DNA from: Anniella stebbinsi
Taxonomy: Eukaryota; Chordata; Lepidosauria; Squamata; Anniellidae
Direction: 5' to 3'
Length of the DNA stretch: 64,000 bases
Assembly: GCA_029215795.1 (NCBI GenBank)
Contig: JARDYH010000004.1
Location: 32,554,001-32,618,000, forward strand
The notes beneath the pieces were generated by a model. It saw only the letters and a list, made by a program, of their open reading frames with translations. It was not told the DNA's origin and searched no databases. The position numbers were made by a program, and so were the translations under genes. Positions 57,001 through 64,000 of this stretch are shown here, one piece after another. Within the stretch, counting starts at the first letter, position 1. Each line of letters opens with the position of its first letter.

Positions 57001-60000
57001 CTTGTGTGCTTATGTGTGCAAGGTCCTTCTGACACAAATTCTTATATACCAAGACTTCTTCAGCAGTTTTAAAGTTTAGGAGCAGATATGTGCAATCCTG
57101 TCGAAGTGTGTGATACATTATCTGGTGGTGATTTCTTAGAGGAGATTCCATAGTCTCTTAAAAAGGACTTGACTTCAGTCCATCGGCAGTGAGGATGTTC
57201 ATATATTTCAGATTTTGCATTTTTTCTTCTTTTCAAACTTCTGTCATTAGCAGACACAGTGGAAATCCAAGACTTCCCATCACCATTGAGGGGTTCTGCA
57301 AGAGAGGAGTTATTCAGCATGGAGATAGCTTATTCAGAGCAGGCGGCCATCCTTCTCAAAGGATCATTCCCAAGGGAATCTAGGAGGATCAAGGATGAGA
57401 GTTTTTTACCTGTAAGGCTTTGCTTCATCTTAGCAGAGTGCTATGTGCATTTGACAATTAAGAAAAAGGGGGGGGGGGGAAGAATATTGGCAGAAATCAT
57501 TTGTGCTGATCCTAAATTGCCACATCAAGCTCTCCTTTTTGTCCTTCTTGGTTTAGAAATTGAAGATCCCTAAAGGCAGGCTGGGAGTGACCAGGATAGG
57601 AGATCTATCTCTGCAGGATATGAAGAAGATACCCACATTGGCACTTATTGAGCTCACTGCTCTGTGTGATGTCCTTGGCTTGGAGCTGAAGAGAAATAAG
57701 GCAATAAAACGGAAGGCAGCAGGTAGTTGCTTCTCCCATTCCCCTTTTAACTATGAATTTAACATCATGTGATTCTCATCATCAATTACAATTAGGGAAG
57801 GAGGCAATTGGTAGATTTCTAGATCTGGAAGTAAGTGGGTGGATGGATGGGTGTATGAATGAATGAATGAGTAGATGATTGGGGAGATGTGACACCAGAG
57901 AGTGGTTGGTCTCAGCCCTGCTCACCACCAGTATGTTGTGAACAGGGCTGGAGCCAATCCTTGAATGGAGGGGAAGGCTTCTCAGATCTGATGCAAGCTA
58001 ACTGTGCCCTGAACTGAATCAGCACTGATCCCTCTGCTCCTCTATGTCAAACAGGAGAGAGGCTAGTGTGGACCGGCATTGCTTGCACAGATACAAGAGT
58101 TGTACACGGTTCTCTCATGTCTCACCTTTTTAAGTGAAACTCCTAGGACAAATTAGCCTACAAGCATGTCCTCTAGTGTGTGATTGGGTGCACCAGGTCA
58201 GCACAGTTTGTGTTGTCTCCTACCAAGTGCGGAGATCTTCCATCGTTTGGCGAGATCCCATTGTAAAAGAATAATCATGCAGACTGGTCCCTTTTATTGT
58301 TAAATTTGCCATCATTCCTGCAAAAACATTTTACTTCTATTGACTGTATAGCTGTTTCTCACTATATATTGCTAATTTACCCTCCTAATGATCTTCAGGC
58401 TTTCACTTTCTGGTTTTTTGCTGATCACTTTTTTTTTTCTATGAAAGATTTGTAAATACTGACTTATAACACTGTCTCCTTCATTGCAGAGCACAAGCTT
58501 TTTGGAGTTCCCCTTGGCACTTTATTAGAGAACGATCAGAAGCTCCTCCCTAATACCAGAGTTCCGTTAATTCTGCAAGCGGTAAATATATTTCACATCT
58601 TATTTGGGGGTTTGGAGAGGCAGGGATCTTTGTCCATCCTTTACTTTCAGTTTTGCTGCAGACCCCTTCCTGCCTTTTTATAGGGAAATTCTTCCATTTT
58701 GTTTCATAGTTGCTGTCATGTTTGGAAAAGAAAGGGCTGGACACGGAAGGAATTTTGAGAGTTTCAGGATCCCAGAGCCGCATTAAGGTATACAGACTGT
58801 TCTCTTCCGGCAGGCATATCCAGTGTAATTTTTAGAATGTTTTTAGGATGTTTTAGGATGTTTTAATGCAGTTTTAATAATATTTGTCATGTTTTAATTA
58901 GTTTTATGTATTTTATCATGTTGTTGTTCCCCGCCTCGATCCAGACGGAGAGGTGGGTAAGAAATAAATAGTTATTATTATTATTATTATTGGTGTTAAA
59001 TCTTTTAATTTTTGTAAACCGCCCAGAGAGCTTCGGCTATGGGGCGGTATATAAGTGTAATAAATAATAATAATAAATAATAATAATAGTGGAAGGGGGT
59101 TCCAAGGAAATATGTAAGGAAGTCGTTCCTGAGAAGGTTAATATTTGTGGGCAAGCTTTCTGCAGGATGGTTGACCTACCACTATCATTCTTCCCCTACA
59201 ATGTGCAGATATAGCAGAGTACTGGGCGTGTCCTGGACAAAAGTGGACAGAAGGATGACCATGGCCCACCTGTGGACTTCTGGCCAATTTCTGGTGGACC
59301 ACCTAGCATAGCCTTCCTGAACCTGGTGCTCTCCAGATGTTTTGAACTACAACTCCCGGAATTCCTCACCATTGGCCATGGTCAAAATCCAAAACAACTG
59401 AAGTGCACCAGGTTGGGCAAGATTGACCTAGTATCTTTTCTAAAGAAGGCTCCACAAGCAAGCTGCTTGTACCTGCAGTGGGAGCTTGGTGGGTGGGGAA
59501 AGAGAAATAAAGAAGCCTGTATACAGAGTTAACCATAACTTCAGTGGGTTTGTCATACGTTGAGAGGGACGTGGGTCTTAATCTTCCCAACCTGGCAGCA
59601 GGAAAGCACTTTGAACACCATGTTTCTGGATAAACCTGGGAGAAGATATGGTGATGGACAGAGGCGGAATGCAGTGAAGTCCCCATACTTTTGCCTAGTG
59701 GTATAGCTGAACCCCATTCTAGTTACTGGACTGGCTTAGGGTTCCCACACTCCCTGGTCCCTCTTAAAGATACCATCCCAAGGGGTTATTGTGGGGTGGC
59801 CAAACTTGCTTAGCTCAAAATGCCAAGTCTCTATCCAAAGCAAAGTACTAATTGTGATAACAGAGACAGCAAACATAAAGCAATGTTCCCATCAAACACA
59901 AGGAAGGATAGAACTGCTGTTTGGAAGGAGGAAATACCATGGCACTCAGTACCAGCCTGGTCCCCTCTTGCCTTATCCTCATTCCCCCAGCACAGGGTGC

Positions 60001-60846
60001 AAAAGGCCCCCAACCAAATAGTGCAGTGGCCCTTCTTACATTCATTAATGTGAGTGCCTACTATCAGCTTCAGCTGATACGCTCGCTGCGCCCCTTCCTA
60101 GAGGTGGAAGACCTAAAGACAGTAGTGCACGCGCTGGTAACTTCAAGGCTCAACTTCTGCAATGCGCTGTACATAGGGCTACCTCTGTGCCTAGTCCAAC
60201 TAGTTCAAAATATGGCAGCCAGGTTGGTCACTGGTACACCTAGGGGTGACCATATCACACCAGCTTTAAAATCTCTCCACTGGTTGCCAATTAGTTTCTG
60301 GGCAAAGTACAAAGTGTTGGTTATTACCTTTAAAGCCCTACATAGTTTGGGTCCAGGTTACCTGCAGGATCGCTTTCTGCCATACAATCCGCCCCGCACG
60401 CTCAGGTCCTCTGGGAAGAATTTACTACAGTCAGCCAAGACTAGGCTGACAATCGTTACCCAGAGGACCTTCTCTTCTGCCACTCACAGATTGTGGAATG
60501 ACCTGCCGGGAGAGATCCACCAACTCAGCAGTCTTCAAGAATTTAAGAAAGCTAGAAAGACTGATCTCTTCTGGCAGGCCTACCCAGATGAATTTTAAGT
60601 GTTTTATTGGTGTTTTACTGGTATTTTAATATGATGTATTGGTTTTATGTGCTTTTAATCAGTTTGTGTATTTTATGCTTGATGTTGTTCCCCACCTCGA
60701 TCCAGAGGGAGAGGCGGGTAATAAAGAAATATATTATTATTATTATTATTATTATTATCATCATCATCATCATCATCATCATCACCACTTATCCTGGACG
60801 TGTGCTCTTGATTTATCAGTTTAAAAGAGTGGCAAACTGGAGGGAT

Positions 60847-60892
<46 letters not shown>

Positions 60893-63800
60893 CTGTTTAT
60901 GACTGAAGTCAATCCACCTCTGTTCTCAAGCACACTCCATGCATGCATGGTTCAGCAACAGTGAGGCTACACAGGCCTGGCTTGTGTTCTGCCTGAACTG
61001 GGTTCTAGAAAATGTCCTCAAACTTCTGTAACATACGTAAGTTTGAGATGGATGGTAAGAGATTTCTCAGCAGACGTGTGGTAGTATTTTGTTTTAACAA
61101 ATGTACATTGTTCAGCATATTTTCTTGTGCCTCCTATTGCTTGCAAAAGTTTCAATATAAAGAGCTGTTTTAAAATTGTGGTAGCTTGTATTCTTGGCCA
61201 GAAGGGGGCAGCTGCAAGCAGAAATGACCCCTCTTGCTGATCTCAAGGACGTAGAAGATGCAAAGATCCTTCCAAATGATTGCTGCATGTTCTCTCTCTC
61301 TCTCTCTCTCTCTCTCCACACACACACACACACGGCAATAAATTGTAGTTATGCTTTACGAGAGAGCTCTAGCTGGCTTTCCTCCAAGTAGCACTTCTCT
61401 TACTGGGACATCTAAATTTTCCCAGTGTTTGCAGTAAAGTATTTTTTGGCACTGTGAAACTGTAAACCTTATGTCCCACAGACTCTGGTCTATTAATAAT
61501 ATCTGTAGTTTTCAAGGTTGAGGAGAGAAAAGGAATAGCAAAGAATGTTCTGTGGAAACATTGATGTCATTTAATTCCCCTTGTACCCCAACGTTTAATT
61601 TTTACCCGAACTTTGGCATCTTTCCACCATCAGGATATGTATGTCTTCTAGCTTCAGTGGTAACACCCTGTCTGTGGAATGCCATTCCCAGAGAGGGTCA
61701 CCTCATGCTCTGTTATATTGTTTTTTAGGTGCCAGGTGATTTCCCCCAGGCATTTTCATACTGTTTTTTCTTTTGCTGGTCATTTAATGTGCTGCATAGT
61801 TTCTTCCCAACTCCCCCCCTTTGTTTCTGGCTTTCTCTTGGTTTTATTATGCTGTTTTTTTCTTGTTTTTTTCTTTATAGTTTCCCCCAATTTACTCAGG
61901 TTATTATGCAGTCTAAAAGTGTAACACGTTAATATTTTTTTCCCCTCAGAGTCTGGAACGAAAACTAGAAAATGAATTCTATACTGGCTTCTTCCAGTGG
62001 GACGAGGTCCACCAGAATGATGTGTCCGGTTTGCTGAAGAGGTTCATCCGGGAACTCCCCACTCCTCTGTTGACAGCGGAATACTTGCCTGCCTTCGCAG
62101 CCGTGCAAAGTGAGCCTTTGGCCAAAGAGAGCAGCCTTTTGCAGCCTTAAGTGCTAGTTCCTATGCGTGCTTCTTTTTCAAATCCATCAGAAAGTCAGGA
62201 CGGTGCAGTGGATGTACTGTTGGTCATGGACTTGGGCAATTCCTTGCTCAGTCTTGGGCAAGTCTTTCTCTCAGCCAAAGCCTCAATTGCCTCAAGCCTT
62301 TGGAAGAAGAATGTGATACAGAAGTGATTCATAATCAGTTGTATTCTATAAAGCATGAGCAGTTTCAGGTTGTTGCAAAGAGACAAAAGCAGATGTACTG
62401 TCCTCTTATGTAGGTAGTTGTGCATGGCACTGTCCATGCATTGTAGCTGTTTGAATAATTGTAGCCATTCCTATGCTTCTTTCCGGCGTTAGGCAGCATA
62501 CACTCCCCTATGCTTAAGAAGGTTTCTTGAGTAGATGCATGTTGAATGCTCTGTACGTGAGGGCAAAGGCAAGTGTGAAATGGTGACAGGTGAAATGGAG
62601 TCTTAAAGAGAGGGTCTCATGGGCTACAGTTTCCTCCTTCACAGGTTTAAGATGTGGATTATTCTTTCCACTACAGATATCCCAGATCTGAAACAGAGGC
62701 TGCAGGCTCTCAATCTCCTTATACTGATTTTGCCAGAACCCAACCGAAACACCCTGAAGGTAATGTGATTGTCTCCTCTATGGTGTCAGTTGTTGTGGAA
62801 ATGTTGTCATGTAGCTATCCAGAGTGTTGTGATCTGTGCACTTCCTGTAACCATGGATCAGTGGAGAGAAGTGATAACAGAGCACATGCTTTGTATGCTT
62901 AGTTCCCACCTTCAGTTGCTGGCTTCTCCAGTTATAAGGACTTTGGCTAGCAGGGCTGTGAAAGACCTCTGCCTTATCTCTTTAAAGTTGCTGCCAATCA
63001 TAGTAGGCAGTATTGGGCTAAATAGACCAGTGCCCTGACTTGGTGAAAGGCAACTTTCACATGCTCATATTGTATAACTGATTAGAGGGTAAAACCTCAT
63101 TCAATTAAATTAATCTTCCCTTAAACACTCTGTAACTTTGGATACGTTTCCTAAATGTCCAAATCCAATATTTCACAAATACAGCCTACATACCACCATG
63201 CATTCCATTTTTTTGGATGAAGGTGCAGTTTATTTATTTTATTTGTTTATATGTTTATTACATTTCTATACCTCCTAATAGCCGGAGCTCTCTGGGCTAT
63301 AAATAAAACAAATCATTGGAAAAAGGACATATGTTCTCCTTTTTGTGTGATAGGTATGTGCCCCAGGAGTGAATAATTTAAAGTTATGTCTGTGCGACCC
63401 ACATTTTGAAATAGTGGATTTTCTGGCAATGCTCAGAACTTGCTTTCGCTCTATAGTTTATAATTAACATCACATCTAGTTTGGCCCTCAGTTAAGAGAT
63501 CCCAGTGTTCTGACGCTGCAGCATTTTAACGTGCAAAGTGATACAATATTACATTTTTTAAATGGTAGTAATACTGTACAGATAATACACTAATCTCCTG
63601 ATAAAGCTGTTGTCTGTAAGCAGCCTTTAGTATTCACCTTCTCTGCATCCAAACTAAAATTAGAACTTAAGAAGAGCCATGCTGGATCAGATCAAGGGTT
63701 CATCTAGCCCAGCATTGTGTTCATACAGTGGCCAACCAGCTGTCGACCAGGGAACCACGAGCAGGACGTGGTGCAAGGGCACCCTCCCGCCCATGTTCCC

Positions 63801-64000
63801 CAACAACTAGTGTATACAGGCTTACTGCCTCTGATCCTGGAAGTTGCTCTTAGCCATCAGGACTAGTAACCATTGATAGCCTTCTCCTCCAGGAATTTAT
63901 CCAGCCCCCTTTTAAAGCCATCCCAATTGGTGGCCATACTTCTTTGCTTGCAGCTGATGTTTGACAATGCAAATGATTTTCTCCCCTCTTTCAGGCCCTG
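45964..64000 (+). CDS. ARHGAP40: RhoGAP gene, probable ARHGAP40, 10 exons, 3' truncated
   Basis: Joining the ten exons listed separately gives one phase-consistent protein of about 408 residues running off the window. The N-terminal part has the group's signatures: MDTFWLEVESIK (about residues 30-41), EAEAEWLQDAGLSDLI, LLSTLTKTQAAAVQRR and RDVRDIFG. The RhoGAP domain starts near FGVPLGTLL (about 273), with arginine finger GILRVSGS (Arg about 316) and LLKRFIRELPTPLL carrying the conserved Lys and Arg (about 355 and 359). RhoGAPs speed GTP hydrolysis by Rho-type GTPases in the cytoplasm; the specific target is not shown here. ARHGAP18 and ARHGAP28 share the architecture, but the segment around the finger fits neither as I recall them, so the third paralogue ARHGAP40 is favoured. 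The coding start is provisional because the frame is open back to the acceptor at 45,942. Confidence 0.82.
46393..46417. repeat. G13-AA-C10 hairpin run
   Basis: Thirteen G, two A and ten C in direct succession form a self-complementary homopolymer hairpin in intron 1. Confidence 0.95.
46990..47090 (+). repeat. Old LINE 3' end
   Basis: TTATACATCACCTTGAGAGG and the terminal TAAAATAAAATAAAT resemble an L2-like 3' terminus; decayed. Confidence 0.4.
47819..47833. repeat. Homopolymer G run (15)
   Basis: Fifteen consecutive G residues in intron 1. Variable length is likely. Confidence 0.9.
48130..48300 (-). mobile_element. MIR/CORE-like SINE fragment
   Basis: On the minus strand, CATTTGCAGTATGGGGTTAA, CTTACAGGGTTGTTGGGAGG and GTGTAAAGTGCTTTGAAGAC follow the conserved core and 3' part of MIR-type SINEs. 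Confidence 0.55.
48340..48425 (-). mobile_element. LINE 3' tail fragment
   Basis: GTGCTGGATCAGATCAAAGG and GCATTTTGTTCCCACAGTGG match the minus-strand end of the 13,888-16,095 family. Confidence 0.7.
48534..48902. mobile_element. Long palindromic element, about 369 bp
   Basis: The outer arms CCCTATGCAAGTGTTCACCT and AGGTGAATGCCTGCATAGGG are inverted repeats. Pairing continues through CTCATGTGTAGGGCTAAAGT against CACTTTAGCCCTACACGTGA. The centre is the hairpin CCCGTGATCAAAAACCCTG / CAGGGTTTGCGATCACGGG. No transposase and no obvious target duplication. Probably a hAT-like or other foldback non-autonomous transposon. Confidence 0.8.
49160..49340 (+). repeat. Possible degraded tRNA-SINE body
   Basis: TTCTTGGAAAGCTGCCGCCA and ACTAGATGGACCAATACTCT resemble the 3' body of the window's tRNA-derived SINE. 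Weak. Confidence 0.35.
49630..49752. mobile_element. Palindromic element, ACTACAACTCCCA family
   Basis: GCAGCACTGGGGAATCTG, TGGCCTTCCAGATGTTGATG and GGGCCTGAGGCTGATGGGAA follow the family order. It lies 85 bp before exon 2. Confidence 0.55.
49838..50058 (+). CDS. ARHGAP40: RhoGAP exon 2
   Basis: The acceptor TTCGTAG precedes 49,838 and the donor TCTGGG|GTATG follows 50,058. The 221 nt encode EGEAEAEWLQDAGLSDLIGD, then LLSTLTKTQAAAVQRR, TRSRRKKNKQ and PVRDVRDIFG, the conserved N-terminal block shared with ARHGAP28 and ARHGAP18. It enters in phase 1 and leaves in phase 0. A C14 run lies just 37 bp downstream of the donor. Confidence 0.93.
50096..50109. repeat. Homopolymer C run (14)
   Basis: Fourteen C residues 37 bp past the exon 2 donor. 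Confidence 0.9.
50225..50570. repeat. CpG-rich repeat segment C
   Basis: GAGCGCAAATTGGGGGCTGA, ATGAATGCGCGTTAAACC-like text, CGCGAGTTTTAATTTGCGGC and GTAATGCGCTTTGCCGCC form an intronic CG-rich island about 345 bp long. The flanks CCTCTACAAGAGAGG and CTTCTAGAGGGGG hint at inverted ends shared with the segments at 37,136 and 38,050. Confidence 0.5.
50858..50945 (-). mobile_element. LINE 3' tail fragment
   Basis: AAGAGCATAAGAGGAGCTGT, GCTGGATTCGACCAAGGGGC and GTTCACACGGTGGCCGACCA are the minus-strand end of the 13,888-16,095 family. Confidence 0.75.
50946..53190. other. Intronic, mostly unique
   Basis: Intron 2 sequence. Positions about 52,270-52,560 vaguely resemble a hAT-like CAGGG-type repeat (CTTCTCCTAAACTGAATCC, CCCACCCTTGCTCTAG). 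I see no additional exon. Confidence 0.4.
53196..53282. repeat. ACTACAACTCCCA family, half element
   Basis: GGGGATTATGGGAGTTGCAG and CATCTGGAAGGCACCAGTTT form one arm. Confidence 0.6.
53812..53956. mobile_element. Palindromic element, ACTACAACTCCCA family
   Basis: GCTGTGTACCAGGCTGGGAA, TGGATGTTGTTGGACTCAAA and CCCATCACCCCTGACTATTG, then GCCATGGTGGCTGGGGCTGA and CATCTGAAAGACCACAGC complete an imperfect palindrome. Confidence 0.65.
53972..54010. repeat. TC/GT microsatellite
   Basis: About 31 nt of TC followed by a short GT run. Confidence 0.9.
54480..54560. repeat. Dispersed CAATCCTATGCATG-type repeat
   Basis: GGCTCAATCCTATGCATGTT, AACTCCCAGCATTCCCCAGC. Related to 20,040-20,245. Confidence 0.5.
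54833..54850. repeat. Homopolymer C run (18)
   Basis: Eighteen consecutive C residues in intron 2. Confidence 0.9.
55690..56040 (-). pseudogene. Penelope-like element, GIY-YIG endonuclease C-terminus
   Basis: On the minus strand one frame (about 55,995-55,885) reads TVIAIEMPSDPRTLETIERF followed by WIYRLSTLMPHGLNLEVNT and a stop. The pattern GIE...P.DPR...ERFWIYxLxTLxPxGLN is the C-terminal end of the endonuclease of Penelope-like retroelements. Downstream 3' sequence continues to about 55,690 (GCATCTGAAGAAGGTGGAAG). The reverse transcriptase is missing, so this is a 5'-truncated relic in intron 2, oriented against the gene. Confidence 0.8.
56234..56309 (+). CDS. ARHGAP40: RhoGAP exon 3
   Basis: A CT-rich tract ending CTCTCTAG precedes 56,234 and the donor AAAT|GTAAGA follows 56,309. 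The 76 nt encode ETEPGMDSEMDRSHRRSALS and six more codons in phase 0 to 1. This is the poorly conserved linker, so the call relies on splice signals and phase. An alternative donor at CGCAG|GTCTGC after 56,280 is possible but would break phase. Confidence 0.75.
56350..56525. mobile_element. Palindromic repeat, AACCCACAGT family
   Basis: GTTCACATGACACAACAGTC at the left and GGTTCACATGCCACAACAT at the right bracket self-complementary TGTGGGTTAACCCACA and AACCCATGGTCTAACCC. It starts 41 bp after exon 3. Confidence 0.5.
56720..56800. repeat. Dispersed GAGTAGACATGCATAG-type repeat
   Basis: GCAGTCCTATACTAGGAGTA, TCCACTGAACAGAATGGGCT, GAGTAGACATGCATAGCATT. Same family as 20,040-20,245. Confidence 0.6.
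57251..57411 (+). CDS. ARHGAP40: RhoGAP exon 4, NAGNAG acceptor
   Basis: The acceptor region reads ATTAGCAG, so either 57,251 or 57,254 can be the first base; both keep frame. The exon encodes VEIQDFPSPLRGSAREELFS and MEIAYSEQAAILLKG, corresponding to the ExSxxEQ segment of ARHGAP18. The donor is TTACCT|GTAAGG after 57,411, phase 0. Confidence 0.85.
57557..57722 (+). CDS. ARHGAP40: RhoGAP exon 5
   Basis: The acceptor GGTTTAG is followed by 166 nt encoding KIPKGRLGVTRIGDLSLQDM and KKIPTLALIELTALCDVLGL then ELKRNKAIKRK. This block just before the RhoGAP fold is highly conserved among ARHGAP18, 28 and 40. The donor is GCAG|GTAGTT, phase 1. The intron before it is only 145 bp. Confidence 0.95.
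58490..58581 (+). CDS. ARHGAP40: RhoGAP exon 6, start of RhoGAP domain
   Basis: The acceptor CATTGCAG precedes 58,490. The 92 nt encode EHKLFGVPLGTLLENDQKLL then PNTRVPLILQA, the opening helix region of the RhoGAP fold with its typical FGVPL and VPLILQ motifs. The donor is CAAGCG|GTAAAT, phase 0. Confidence 0.96.
58710..58787 (+). CDS. ARHGAP40: RhoGAP exon 7, arginine-finger exon
   Basis: This 78-nt, 26-codon exon was found by reading the gap between exons 6 and 8. The acceptor TTTCATAG precedes 58,710 and the donor AAG|GTATAC follows 58,787. It encodes LLSCLEKKGLDTEGILRVSG then SQSRIK. The catalytic arginine is the AGA codon at 58,758-58,760, in the canonical EGIxRVSG context. An L2 3' fragment starts within a few bases of the donor. 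The preceding intron is only 128 bp. Confidence 0.95.
58788..58991 (+). mobile_element. L2 3' tail abutting a splice donor
   Basis: CAGACTGTTCTCTTCCGGCA and the 3' UTR (GTTCCCCGCCTCGATCCAGA) match the L2 3' ends at 22,601 and 60,560, finishing in an ATT tandem tail. Similarity can be followed back to about 58,788, so the insertion begins at or next to the intron's first bases. Confidence 0.85.
58992..59090 (+). mobile_element. Second L2-like 3' tail in tandem
   Basis: TAAACCGCCCAGAGAGCTTC and GGGGCGGTATATAAGTG followed by AATAAATAATAATAA are the tail of the second subfamily, inserted directly into or beside the ATT tail of the preceding L2. Confidence 0.8.
59290..59428. mobile_element. Palindromic element, ACTACAACTCCCA family
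   Basis: AGCCTTCCTGAACCTGGTGC, TCCAGATGTTTTGAACTACA and CACCATTGGCCATGGTC, then CTGAAGTGCACCAGGTTGGG. A clear imperfect palindrome in intron 7. Confidence 0.7.
60050..60785 (+). mobile_element. L2 LINE 3' third, same subfamily as 491-2040
   Basis: The open frame to 60,598 reads AYYQLQLIRSLRPFLEVEDL, VVHALVTSRLNFCNALYIGL, LVTGTPRGDHITPALKSLHW, LPISFWAKYKVLVITFKALH and ATHRLWNDLPGEIHQLSSLQ. It is followed by the 3' UTR and a tail of ATT repeats that switches to ATC repeats (about 60,732-60,785). It is 5'-truncated and contains no catalytic motif. It lies in sense orientation in intron 7. Confidence 0.92.
60846..60891. repeat. GATA tetranucleotide repeat
   Basis: About eleven GATA units, just downstream of the L2 tail. 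Confidence 0.92.
61290..61334. repeat. CT/CA compound microsatellite
   Basis: About 27 nt of CT followed by about 18 nt of CA. Confidence 0.92.
61620..61760 (+). repeat. Old LINE C-terminal remnant
   Basis: GTGGTAACACCCTGTCTGTG, GAATGCCATTCCCAGAGAGG and TTAGGTGCCAGGTGATTTCC suggest a WNxxP-type LINE C-terminus in decayed form. Confidence 0.4.
61950..62109 (+). CDS. ARHGAP40: RhoGAP exon 8
   Basis: The acceptor TCCCCTCAG precedes 61,950. The 160 nt encode SLERKLENEFYTGFFQWDEV, then HQNDVSGLLKRFIRELPTPL and LTAEYLPAFAAVQ. The KRFIRELPTPLL segment holds the conserved Lys and Arg that support the active site and Rho binding. The donor is CAAA|GTGAGC, phase 1. Confidence 0.96.
62677..62759 (+). 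CDS. ARHGAP40: RhoGAP exon 9
   Basis: The acceptor CACTACAG is followed by 83 nt encoding NIPDLKQRLQALNLLILILP then EPNRNTLK, a typical RhoGAP helix ending in the LP-x-xNRxTL motif. The donor is CTGAAG|GTAATG, phase 0. Confidence 0.95.
63228..63305 (-). mobile_element. L2-like 3' tail, second subfamily
   Basis: TTTATTTTATTTGTTTATAT, CATTTCTATACCTCCTAATA and GCCGGAGCTCTCTGGGC are the reverse complement of the tail at 42,700. Confidence 0.7.
63668..63950 (-). mobile_element. LINE 3' tail (family of 13,888-16,095)
   Basis: AAGAGCCATGCTGGATCAGA, CTAGCCCAGCATTGTGTTCA, GTTCCCCAACAACTAGTGTA and CATTGATAGCCTTCTCCTCC form a well-preserved minus-strand 3' tail. It ends about 45 bp before exon 10. Confidence 0.8.
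63995..64000 (+). CDS. ARHGAP40: RhoGAP exon 10, first two codons only
   Basis: CTCTTTCAG precedes GCCCTG at the very end of the window, giving Ala-Leu, the expected continuation TLK-AL of the RhoGAP helix. The rest of the exon is outside. Confidence 0.85.

Noticed and set aside
60673..60948. Minus-strand frame with Ser-Ile-Tyr-Leu repeats and Asp/Asn runs
   Set aside because: It is a translation of the ATC/ATT and GATA microsatellites, not a protein.
1..64000. CRISPR arrays, operons or other prokaryotic systems
   Set aside because: Repeats are dispersed or simple-sequence, there are no spacer arrays, and the only host gene has vertebrate intron-exon structure.

Overview
The window is vertebrate nuclear DNA, most likely from a squamate reptile (lizard or snake). 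This rests on the mix of repeats: L2 and CR1-type LINEs, Sauria-type and other tRNA-derived SINEs, Penelope-like and DIRS-like retroelement remnants, and many short palindromic DNA-transposon derivatives. The species cannot be named from the sequence alone. There is no prokaryotic gene organisation, and almost every open frame in the window is either a repeat fragment or chance.

One host gene can be supported. Ten plus-strand exons between about 45,942 and the right edge splice in consistent phase into a RhoGAP protein of the ARHGAP18/28/40 group, best matched to ARHGAP40. The exons are 45942-46144 (ATG at 45964), 49838-50058, 56234-56309, 57251-57411, 57557-57722, 58490-58581, 58710-58787 (arginine finger), 61950-62109, 62677-62759, and 63995 onward. 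About 408 codons are covered. The C-terminal part of the RhoGAP domain and the C-terminus lie beyond the window. A strong splice acceptor just before the ATG exon implies at least one more exon upstream, which I did not find.

Positions 1-45,900 appear to be intergenic or far-upstream sequence and carry layered transposon debris. The clearest elements are: a 5'-truncated L2 with a 476-codon open reverse-transcriptase frame (about 495-2040, minus); a second L2-like subfamily (4030-5097, minus); a LINE with a CR1 nested inside it (13,888-16,095); an L2 interrupted by another L2 tail (11,440-12,860); a hAT-type palindromic element with an exact 8-bp target duplication inside a LINE (19,274-19,593); a nearly perfect 173-bp palindrome (21,068-21,240); a DIRS-type tyrosine-recombinase relic with inverted terminal repeats (27,680-28,870); and a GC-rich foldback transposon inside a LINE tail (38,803-39,480).

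Positions 45,900-64,000 are the gene. Its introns hold similar repeats, including a Penelope-like GIY-YIG endonuclease relic (about 55,690-56,040), an L2 tail that begins essentially at the splice donor of the arginine-finger exon (58,788), and a long L2 3' fragment (60,050-60,785). I see no complete, undescribed multi-gene system. The unusual content is the nested and palindromic transposon architecture and its closeness to the RhoGAP exons.
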